Source: UBA8653 sp963978155
GTDB taxonomy: Bacteria; Planctomycetota; Phycisphaerae; Phycisphaerales; SM1A02
DNA: 8,007 bases
Direction: 5' to 3'
Assembly (NCBI GenBank): GCA_963978155.1
Contig: CAXBRK010000091.1
Span: forward strand, 1-8,007
Both the position numbers and the translations under genes were made by a program. Below, piece by piece: positions 1-5,156 of the stretch. The notes beneath the pieces are model-generated. The model saw only the letters and a program-made list of their open reading frames with translations, was not told the DNA's origin and did not search any database. The number at the start of each line of letters is the position of its first letter. Positions within the stretch are counted from its first letter, which is position 1.

Positions 1-1088
1 GCCCCCGTACACCCCAAAGGGTGCCCCATGGCGATGGCGCCACCGTTGACGTTCACTTTGGACTGATCCAAGCCCAACGCCTCACAACACGCAACCGCTT
101 GAGCCGCAAAGGCCTCATTGAGTTCCACAAGATCAATGGCCTCAACGGAGAGGTTCGTCCGCTGCATGACTTTTTGGATGGCAGGGACTGGACCGATGCC
201 CATTTCCGCGGGAGCAACCCCGGCGGCCGCACTGGAGCCGACGAAAGCCAGTACCTCAATCCCCAAGGATTTCGCTCGATCAGCATCCATCAAGATCAAC
301 GCCGCGGCACCATCGTTGACCCCCGAAGCGTTTCCGGCGGTCACCGAGCCCGAGGGGTCTTTGGTGAATGCAGGGCGAAGCTTGGCCAAGGCCTCCGCGG
401 TGGTCGATGGACGCGGATGTTCATCAATGTCCACCAAGAGTGGTTCACCTTTGCGTTGGGGCACCGAGACCGGAACCAACTCCTCGGCAAACAGACCACG
501 CTCCTGGGCCGAGGCCCATCGGTGTTGGCTTTGCAGAGCAAATTGGTCTTGCGCCTCTCGGGTGATGCCGTACTTTTGGGCCACCGTCTCCGCCGTGATA
601 CCCAAAGGATCGGTATGCCCCATTTCTTCCATCTTGGGATGCACAAACCGCCAGCCAATCGAGGTGTCGTACATCTCTTGTGACCGACCAAAGGCAGCGT
701 TCGACTTTGAGACCACATACGGGGCCCGGCTCATCGACTCCACTCCCCCGGCCAGATACACCTCACCTTGGCCTGATTCAATCATGCGTGCGGCCACGTT
801 GATTGCTTCCAACCCCGACGCGCACAAGCGATTCACCGTCACTCCAGGGACGGATTCTGGCAACCCGGCCAACAGAGATGCCATTCGGGCCACATTCCGA
901 TTGTCCTCGCCAGACTGGTTGGCCGCGCCGAAGTAGACGTCATCAATGGAGGAGGGATCAATACCTGATCGATCAACCACAGCACGAATCACGTGTGCGG
1001 CCAAATCATCGGGCCGCACGCTTGAAAGCGAGCCGCCGTAGCGGCCAATTGGGGTTCGGACAGCAGCGATGATGGCAGCACGATTCAC
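1..1088 (-). CDS. Thiolase (acetyl-CoA C-acyltransferase), PcaF-like, C-terminus cut by window edge
   Basis: Reading the minus strand from a GTG at 1088 gives 362 codons without a stop, running off the left edge. Thiolases join or cleave acyl-CoA and acetyl-CoA through an acyl-enzyme on a cysteine. The N-terminus has the family's RTPIGRYGG block (residues 11-19). The nucleophile is Cys89 in NRLCASG, the NEAF motif is at 324-327, and the catalytic His356 lies in MGHPLGCTG. The missing 35-40 residues would hold the second catalytic cysteine (CxGxG motif). Blocks such as NQSGEDNRNVARMA, GGVESMSRAPYVV, DTSIGWRFVHP and DEHPRPSTT closely resemble beta-ketoadipyl-CoA thiolases (PcaF), but substrate cannot be assigned: no other catabolic gene is present, so beta-oxidation or acetoacetyl-CoA metabolism is equally possible. 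The start is uncertain: there is no clear SD, and an in-frame stop at 1107-1109 limits upstream extension. Family call is very secure; specificity is not. Confidence 0.95.
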   Translation of the reverse strand, partial: MNRAAIIAAVRTPIGRYGGSLSSVRPDDLAAHVIRAVVDRSGIDPSSIDDVYFGAANQSGEDNRNVARMASLLAGLPESVPGVTVNRLCASGLEAINVAARMIESGQGEVYLAGGVESMSRAPYVVSKSNAAFGRSQEMYDTSIGWRFVHPKMEEMGHTDPLGITAETVAQKYGITREAQDQFALQSQHRWASAQERGLFAEELVPVSVPQRKGEPLLVDIDEHPRPSTTAEALAKLRPAFTKDPSGSVTAGNASGVNDGAAALILMDADRAKSLGIEVLAFVGSSAAAGVAPAEMGIGPVPAIQKVMQRTNLSVEAIDLVELNEAFAAQAVACCEALGLDQSKVNVNGGAIAMGHPLGCTG

Positions 1089-1173
1089 ACGAATAGCGTA
1101 CAGGGATCAGACGTCAATTTGATCACAAAGGGGCAGCGCCTCTGCAGCCCCAAAGCCACCAACACTCACCGAC

Positions 1174-1218
1174 AAGAAAAAGTGGTGGTGAGGACCAGTC
1201 GAAGCCACTCACCACCAC
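1174..1218 (-). terminator. Intrinsic terminator of the SNF2 gene
   Basis: A perfect 11-bp stem (GTGGTGGTGAG at 1182-1192 with CTCACCACCAC at 1208-1218) encloses a 15-nt loop. Read on the minus strand it is followed at once by five Ts, then CTT. It begins 30 nt after the SNF2 stop codon, so it should end that transcript before the thiolase gene. The plus-strand side lacks a T-run, so it looks unidirectional. A weaker hairpin (1130-1151, GGGGC/GCCCC arms with one inner mismatch) lies further on towards the thiolase. Nothing else is recognisable in the 160-bp gap. Confidence 0.82.
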
Positions 1219-1248
1219 GAAATTTCTGATTGGCCCGCGCCAAGACCA

Positions 1249-3093
1249 TCACTTCAGTGCAAGCTTGTTCTTGACCTCCAGAACGTGACGACAGGTCCCT
1301 CGATACTGGAAACCTGGACAGGTGCAGTCAATATCCCCACCAGAGACCGAAACAACATATTTGGTCGATGGATCACGAGAGCTTGCAAACTCAAACTGTC
1401 TGACTTGGGGACCAGTGATGGCTTGGGCGAGGGAACGAAGCATTTCTGGGGTCAACGCGGGGTGCTCCGCCACGACCTCCTTGCCCGCATCATTGCCGTC
1501 CAGGTCTTCGCCCTTTTTGAATTGGCTTCGAAGGTGTTCGCCAGCCGCCTCGAGAACTTTTTTGGCCCAATCTTGGTTCCGATGTTTGGGGTCATCAGAT
1601 TCAACACTGCTGGCGTCGGCAAGCCCCGGCGAGAGTTGTCGAAGAGCAGACTCGAGGTCTCGCAAAATGTCGGTCTCACCCAGCTCCCCGTTGTGCTCGC
1701 CATCGACCACGGTTTCTACCAATTTTGTTTTTACCGCAAGCGCTTGTTGCACAAAGGCGTCAACGGTATCGGTGGCGACCATGTACGTCACATTGACGGT
1801 ATTGGTTTGCCCAATCCGATACGCACGATCCTCTGCCTGCCAGTGATGGGCCGGCACCCAGTCAAGATCGTTGAAGACCACCTGAGTGGCCGCAGTGAGG
1901 GTAATCCCTGTTCCACCCGCGACCAGATTGCTGACAAAGACTTTCACTCGAGGGTCATTCTGGAATCGATCAACCAGCTCTTGCCGGCGATCGGCTGGGG
2001 TAGAACCTGTGAGAAGAACCGCTTCCTCACCGAAGGCTTTTTGCAGTTCCTTCGCGGGTGTATCAAAGCCGGTAAAAACAATCGCTTTTTCCCCTTGGTC
2101 GACCACCCCTTGGACAAACTCAATCGTTGGCTTCACTTTGGCCATGGCCACCTTCTGGCGGACTTTGGTCAGCAGGGCCAGGAGGTGGATACGGTCATGA
2201 TTGGCGCGCTTGTTGGTGACCGCTGCGTGTTCCGCAGTGTGTTGATCCGAGACACCGTTGATCAACATCTCGATAACGTGCCGCATCTCATTGGCCGCGG
2301 TACCCAATGGGACATCAACCTCAAGCCAGCGCCTGAATTTGGGTGGGAGGTTCAGAACTTCATCTTTTCGTCGCCGGAGCATGATCCCATGCAATTGGGT
2401 GGACAATTCATCCAAGTTGCTTGCCCCGTCGGTGACCAAACCAAAGCGATTGCTGTAGGCATCACAGTATTTTTTGGCGAATGACATGAAGCTTCGGGCC
2501 ATGGGGTGCTTCACGATCTGAAGAAGTGGGAACAAATCACGAGGCCGATTGGTCATCGGTGTTCCGGTCAAACAGTGGATGGCGGGATCCCCAGCCGTGG
2601 TGTCGACGAGACTTCGACAATTCTTGCTTCGTTGACTGGTGTGGTTCTTGAGATAATGCGCTTCGTCAAAGATCAAACCGGCCCATGGCAACTTTTTCAA
2701 ATCCGTCAAATGTTTGGTCAAAATGTTGTAATTGATGACCACCCATCCGGTGTACGACGTTGTCGGTACTGATTCAGCACCAACCACGGTGATGGTTTGC
2801 TCGCCTCCGAGCGCCGTCTGAATTTCTCGGGCCCAATTTCGTTTGACTGAAGCTGGACAAACGACCAGCCATGGCCCTTGGGGGGCTGCTTCCTGCATGG
2901 CCAAGATGCTTTGGCGGGTTTTTCCAAGTCCCATGTCGTCTGCCAAAATTGCTCGGCGCCGACCGAGCAAGAAGGCAAGACCCTCGACTTGGTGGGGATA
3001 CAGCCCATCCGCGAGTTGAGTGGCTCGACGCAAAGCCTCGGCTTCAACTTCATCGCTGGGCTGGAGAGGTGTGGTTGATTTGAAACGTGTCAT
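1249..3093 (-). CDS. SNF2-family helicase-like ATPase with C-terminal SWIM zinc finger
   Basis: This 614-residue protein has a complete two-lobe SNF2 core that would couple ATP hydrolysis to movement on DNA or remodelling of protein-DNA complexes. Lobe 1 has a Q-like element YPHQVEG (32-38), Walker A DDMGLGKT (52-59), DEAH (143-146) and LTGTP (175-179). Next comes the SNF2-typical MLRRRKDEVLNLPPK segment (238-252). Lobe 2 has SGG-like GGTGITLTA (392-400) and QAEDRAYRIGQ (418-428). The compact core without long insertions resembles the SMARCAL1-like branch. A charged linker (about 460-560) leads to a C-terminal CxC-x8-CxH SWIM motif (Cys590, Cys592, Cys601, His603). I chose ATG 3093 because GGAG sits 7 nt upstream; in-frame ATG 3111 and TTG 3114 would add 6-7 residues but lack an SD. 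It is a single-gene unit with its own promoter candidate and terminator. Role (repair, replication-fork handling, transcription recycling) is not decidable here. Confidence 0.93.
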   Translation of the reverse strand: MTRFKSTTPLQPSDEVEAEALRRATQLADGLYPHQVEGLAFLLGRRRAILADDMGLGKTRQSILAMQEAAPQGPWLVVCPASVKRNWAREIQTALGGEQTITVVGAESVPTTSYTGWVVINYNILTKHLTDLKKLPWAGLIFDEAHYLKNHTSQRSKNCRSLVDTTAGDPAIHCLTGTPMTNRPRDLFPLLQIVKHPMARSFMSFAKKYCDAYSNRFGLVTDGASNLDELSTQLHGIMLRRRKDEVLNLPPKFRRWLEVDVPLGTAANEMRHVIEMLINGVSDQHTAEHAAVTNKRANHDRIHLLALLTKVRQKVAMAKVKPTIEFVQGVVDQGEKAIVFTGFDTPAKELQKAFGEEAVLLTGSTPADRRQELVDRFQNDPRVKVFVSNLVAGGTGITLTAATQVVFNDLDWVPAHHWQAEDRAYRIGQTNTVNVTYMVATDTVDAFVQQALAVKTKLVETVVDGEHNGELGETDILRDLESALRQLSPGLADASSVESDDPKHRNQDWAKKVLEAAGEHLRSQFKKGEDLDGNDAGKEVVAEHPALTPEMLRSLAQAITGPQVRQFEFASSRDPSTKYVVSVSGGDIDCTCPGFQYRGTCRHVLEVKNKLALK

Positions 3094-3100
3094 GGTGATA

Positions 3101-3104
3101 CTCC
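3101..3104 (-). promoter_or_regulatory. Shine-Dalgarno of the SNF2 gene (decides the start)
   Basis: On the minus strand GGAG lies 7 nt upstream of ATG 3093. The alternative upstream starts (ATG 3111, TTG 3114) have no comparable purine-rich element. The same GGAG-7-start layout is seen at rpmE, and the pseudopilin has GGAG with 6 nt. Confidence 0.7.
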
Positions 3105-3138
3105 ATGACATCAAGAGGGCATCAGCCTTGAAGGTTGC

Positions 3139-3153
3139 CGTTGACCGTCAACG
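3139..3153. repeat. Perfect 7-bp inverted repeat, CGTTGAC-C-GTCAACG
   Basis: A 15-bp dyad with a single central base lies about 46-60 bp upstream of the SNF2 start. The one-base centre makes a hairpin unlikely and fits a binding site for a dimeric protein better. No regulator is identifiable, so function is inference. Confidence 0.45.
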
Positions 3154-3169
3154 AGCGCTGATGTTGCTG

Positions 3170-3188
3170 CACAAGGCATGGCCTTGTG
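3170..3188. repeat. 8-bp inverted repeat, CACAAGGC-ATG-GCCTTGTG
   Basis: A perfect 8-bp stem with a 3-nt loop lies in the presumed SNF2 leader. It could extend by G-T wobble pairs. No T-run follows on either strand, so it is not an intrinsic terminator. It could be an RNA hairpin in the leader or a DNA operator. Confidence 0.45.
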
Positions 3189-3256
3189 TGCCGCATCACC
3201 CTAGAAGGGCTGACCTCGGCACCGTGATCGCGCTCGACCCGGTTGCCGCCCACGCT

Positions 3257-3327
3257 TCAAGAGGTCGCGTGAGACTCTGGATGCCAATCAATATTTTATC
3301 TGAGGATTCTTTTGAATCAAGAGGTCG
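3257..3327. repeat. Direct repeat TCAAGAGGTCG, two copies 60 bp apart
   Basis: The 11-mer TCAAGAGGTCG occurs at 3257-3267 and 3317-3327, and its first eight bases recur at 3111-3118. The right copy overlaps the -35 element of the candidate SNF2 promoter; the middle copy falls at about +20 to +30 of that transcript. The 60-bp spacing puts both copies roughly on the same DNA face. This is suggestive of paired operator sites, but short repeats can arise by chance. Confidence 0.35.
3293..3320 (-). promoter_or_regulatory. Candidate sigma70-type promoter of the SNF2 gene
   Basis: On the minus strand TTGATT (3320-3315) is separated by 16 bp from TAAAAT (3298-3293). Predicted transcription start is near 3286, about 190 nt before ATG 3093. 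The element sits in the only AT-rich patch of the gap, and its 16-bp spacer matches the tRNA and rpmE promoter candidates. Confidence 0.45.
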
Positions 3328-3400
3328 AGTTGGTGCCGGACCGCGAGATCAGGGCCAAGTCGCTCCACTTTTTGAAGGTGCAAACGACTCAAGCCATACC

Positions 3401-3426
3401 AAAAAAAAAGCCACGGGAACCGTGGC
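3401..3426 (-). terminator. Intrinsic terminator of tRNA-Asn
   Basis: A 7-bp stem GCCACGG/CCGTGGC (3410-3416 with 3420-3426) and a 3-nt loop are followed on the minus strand by nine consecutive Ts (3409-3401). It starts 7 nt beyond the tRNA 3' end. This is a textbook rho-independent terminator, making the tRNA a single-gene transcript. Confidence 0.93.
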
Positions 3427-3433
3427 AAGGAAG

Positions 3434-3505
3434 CTCCCCGACCAGGGCTCGAACCTGGAACCTAGCGGTTAACAGCCGCTCGCTCTACCATTGAGCTATC
3501 GGGGA
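3434..3505 (-). tRNA. tRNA-Asn, anticodon GTT
   Basis: The minus strand folds into a full 72-nt cloverleaf. The acceptor stem pairs TCCCCGA with TCGGGGA. The D arm pairs GCTC with GAGC, and the anticodon arm pairs AGCGG with CCGCT around loop CTGTTAA (anticodon GTT). There is a 5-nt variable loop, and the T arm pairs CCAGG with CCTGG around TTCGAGC. The discriminator base is G, as in E. coli tRNA-Asn. The terminal CCA is not encoded (the discriminator is followed by CTT), so it must be added by the nucleotidyltransferase. Confidence 0.97.
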
Positions 3506-3543
3506 AAAGATGTCAATCGGCCCTCAGGAGGTCCGAGCCCATC

Positions 3544-3571
3544 ATTCTACCAATACCCCGGGCTTGGTCAA
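3544..3571 (-). promoter_or_regulatory. Promoter of tRNA-Asn
   Basis: On the minus strand TTGACC (3571-3566) and TAGAAT (3549-3544) are each one base off consensus and separated by 16 bp. Predicted start is near 3537, giving a 5' leader of about 30 nt before the mature tRNA, as expected for RNase P processing. It diverges from the rpmE promoter. Confidence 0.68.
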
Positions 3572-3611
3572 ACCCAAGATCGGCCCCTACGGCGTTTGAC
3601 ACGGCCCCCCC

Positions 3612-3639
3612 TTGCCGGAGGCCGAATATTGGGTACAAT
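3612..3639 (+). promoter_or_regulatory. Promoter of rpmE (and probably prfA)
   Basis: TTGCCG (3612-3617) and TACAAT (3634-3639) are separated by 16 bp. Predicted start is near 3646, leaving a leader of about 58 nt before the rpmE GTG. The leader can form either of two exclusive small hairpins (3652-3666 or 3656-3671). The upstream TTGACA at 3596 is too far from this -10 to be its partner. Confidence 0.58.
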
Positions 3640-3703
3640 GGGCGATCTGCCCCTGAGAGGGTCAGGCCTCTTTCCCCTGCTACGTGAGATTTGGAGCTTC
3701 GCC

Positions 3704-3925
3704 GTGAAGAAGGACATCCACCCCAAGTACTACGACTGCAAGATCACCTACCGAGGTGAGCACGTCATGACCGTGGGCGCCACCGTCCCCGAGATGACTG
3801 TGGAAATTTGGTCCGGATCCCACCCATTCTTCACCGGCAAGCAGTCCTTCGTGGACACCACCGGCCGCGTCGAGAAGTTCCAGAAGAAATTCGCCGGCGG
3901 CTACTTCAAGAACAAGAAGAAGTGA
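3704..3925 (+). CDS. rpmE: 50S ribosomal protein L31, zinc-ligand-poor type
   Basis: This 73-residue protein is a component of the large ribosomal subunit, located at the central protuberance where L31 bridges the subunits. The family signature is clear: KKDIHPKYY at the start, SHPFFTGKQ in the middle (32-40) and VDTTGRVEKFQKKF near the basic C-terminus. The zinc-binding form of L31 has a CxC pair and a CxxC just before HPF; here only Cys12 exists, and the CxxC position reads WSGS (29-32), so zinc binding through the canonical site is not expected. The GTG start is supported by GGAG 7 nt upstream and by conserved MKKDIHP-type N-termini. Length is normal. It is followed by prfA 96 bp downstream, a gene pair conserved in many bacteria. 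Confidence 0.96.
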   Translation: MKKDIHPKYYDCKITYRGEHVMTVGATVPEMTVEIWSGSHPFFTGKQSFVDTTGRVEKFQKKFAGGYFKNKKK

Positions 3926-3968
3926 TTCGCTCGAGGATTTTCCCTCGCGACCCACTTTGCCAGACCAT

Positions 3969-4001
3969 CACGCCGCGGCCATGCCGCGGCGTGTTTCATT
4001 T
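3969..4001 (+). terminator. Strong hairpin between rpmE and prfA (terminator or attenuator)
   Basis: A perfect 11-bp GC-rich stem CACGCCGCGGC/GCCGCGGCGTG (3969-3979 with 3983-3993) with loop CAT is followed by TTTCATTT. The T-tract is interrupted, and prfA starts only 20 nt later with no room for a separate promoter. The hairpin therefore more likely reduces, rather than abolishes, transcription from rpmE into prfA. RNA processing or protection of the rpmE 3' end is another possibility. Confidence 0.7.
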
Positions 4002-4021
4002 CCAGCCATACTGCTTGCATC

Positions 4022-5101
4022 TTGAACGATCCTGAACGCCATCTCGCCCACCTTGCTCGGATTGCCGAGGAATGGCATCGACTGGGTGAAACCATGAGCG
4101 ATCCTGAAGTCCTCACCGACCATGAGCGCATGGCCGATTTGGCCCGGCGTCGTCGAGCTCTGGAACCCACCGCGCTTGGTTATACGAAATACCAACAGCT
4201 CAAAGCCCAAGAACAAGAGGCCGAGCAGATGCTGGCGGAAGAATCTGACCCAGAACTGCGTGAATTGGCGTCCGAACAGAAAGATTCCGCGACCGCTGAA
4301 CTGCCCGATCTGCTTGATCACATGCTGGCGGCCTTGGTCCGGGCCGAGGACGACCGCATCGGCGCGTTGATTCTTGAAATCAGAGCCGGGGTCGGTGGAG
4401 ACGAAGCTGGACTCTGGGCCGGCGACCTGCTGAAGATGTACGAGTCTTACGCCAAAAGCAACGGCTGGGCGTTTGAGGCCTACGACCACGGGACAAACGA
4501 GGCTGGCGGTCTCCGTTATGCCATTGTTCGCATTCACGGCGAAGCGTGTTGGAGCCATCTGGCGTTTGAATCCGGAACCCACCAAGTCAAACGCGTGCCC
4601 GCCACCGAAACCCAAGGCCGCATCCACACCTCCACGGCGACCGTGGCGGTGTTGGCCGAACCCGAGGAAGTGGATTTGAGCTTTGATCCGGGCGAGGTGA
4701 AAGAAATGATCACCACCGCTCAGGGACCTGGAGGCCAAAACGTGAACAAAGTGGCCACCGCGGTTCACTTGATCCACGAACCCACGGGGATCGAAGTCCG
4801 GATGCAGGAAACCAAAAGCCAATCTGAAAATCGAAAGCGGGCCTGGAATCTACTGCGGGCCCGGATCTGGGATGCTCGAAAATCGGAAGCCGAAGCGGCC
4901 CGAGCGGAAGCCCGCCGAGGTCTCATTGGAGGGGGGCAACGGGCCGAAAAGATCCGGACCTACCGGTGGAAAGAGGGCATCGTCGTCGACCACAGGGCCG
5001 AAGCCTCATGGCCACTGACCAAGATCATGGGCGGCGAGTTGGGCGAGGTGGTGGAAGCACTCACCGCCATCGAGATAGCAGCCCGACTTGAACGCTTGTA
5101 A
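4022..5101 (+). CDS. prfA: Peptide chain release factor 1 (RF1)
   Basis: RF1 recognises UAA and UAG stop codons in the ribosomal A site and triggers peptidyl-tRNA hydrolysis. The 359-residue length matches E. coli RF1 (360). Domain 1 is an N-terminal helical region (1-110). LEIRAGVGGDEAGLWAGDLL follows near 118-138. The codon-recognition tripeptide PAT (193-195, in RVPATETQGRIHTS) distinguishes it from RF2, which has SPF. The catalytic GGQ is at 237-239 in GPGGQNVN. The TTG start has no good SD, but the residues before the next in-frame ATG (4094) align with the RF1 N-terminal helix, so the longer form is preferred. It is presumably co-transcribed with rpmE. The methyltransferase gene prmC, which modifies the GGQ glutamine and often lies directly downstream, is not here. 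Confidence 0.97.
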   Translation: MNDPERHLAHLARIAEEWHRLGETMSDPEVLTDHERMADLARRRRALEPTALGYTKYQQLKAQEQEAEQMLAEESDPELRELASEQKDSATAELPDLLDHMLAALVRAEDDRIGALILEIRAGVGGDEAGLWAGDLLKMYESYAKSNGWAFEAYDHGTNEAGGLRYAIVRIHGEACWSHLAFESGTHQVKRVPATETQGRIHTSTATVAVLAEPEEVDLSFDPGEVKEMITTAQGPGGQNVNKVATAVHLIHEPTGIEVRMQETKSQSENRKRAWNLLRARIWDARKSEAEAARAEARRGLIGGGQRAEKIRTYRWKEGIVVDHRAEASWPLTKIMGGELGEVVEALTAIEIAARLERL

Positions 5102-5110
5102 GGTGAAATC

Positions 5111-5140
5111 ACCGGCTTCACGCCGGTACACTTTGTTTTT
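5111..5140 (+). terminator. Possible intrinsic terminator after prfA
   Basis: A 6-bp stem ACCGGC/GCCGGT (5111-5116 with 5122-5127) with loop TTCAC is followed by ACACTTTGTTTTT. It begins 9 nt after the prfA stop. A second, overlapping stem GGTGA/TCACC (5102-5106 with 5109-5113) would exclude it, so the two could compete. The stem is short and the T-run is delayed, so termination may be partial. The SD of the next gene follows 6 nt later. Confidence 0.48.
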
Positions 5141-5156
5141 CCGATCGGAGACGCCA

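Larger units (their letters stand above)
3094..3400. other. Non-coding leader and promoter region of the SNF2 gene
   Basis: About 300 bp between the SNF2 start and the tRNA terminator contain no gene I can support; open frames here lack an SD and recognisable protein features. The stretch holds a candidate leftward promoter (3293-3320), two perfect short dyads (3139-3153, 3170-3188) and repeated TCAAGAGG words. It also has a local AT-rich patch around 3285-3318, in contrast to the GC-rich surroundings. If the promoter is right, the SNF2 mRNA has an untranslated leader of roughly 190 nt, which leaves room for regulation. Confidence 0.6.

Noticed and set aside
1090..1117. TTGACG-16-TATTCG on the minus strand as a thiolase promoter
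   Set aside because: The -10 would end 2 nt before the GTG start, so transcription would begin inside the coding region and remove the start codon.
1285..2484. A 399-codon open frame on the plus strand
   Set aside because: It lies antisense to the SNF2 gene, whose motifs are unmistakable, and shows no domain, SD or sensible composition; it is a by-product of codon bias.
3020..3472. A 150-codon plus-strand open frame across the SNF2 leader and the tRNA
   Set aside because: It overlaps the SNF2 start region, the tRNA terminator and most of the tRNA, has no SD and no protein-like features.
3434..3505. tRNA-Asn as the attachment site of an integrated element carrying the SNF2 gene
   Set aside because: No duplicated tRNA 3' end, integrase or other mobile gene is visible, and the terminator directly after the tRNA is intact.
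3596..3601. Perfect -35 hexamer TTGACA on the plus strand
   Set aside because: No -10-like hexamer lies 15-19 bp downstream; TACAAT at 3634 is too far away and pairs better with TTGCCG at 3612.
3968..4822. A 284-codon open frame on the minus strand
   Set aside because: It is antisense to prfA, starts inside it, and has no recognisable protein features.
5127..5132. TACACT as a -10 for the pseudopilin gene
   Set aside because: No -35-like hexamer at suitable distance, and it overlaps the arm of the terminator-like hairpin.
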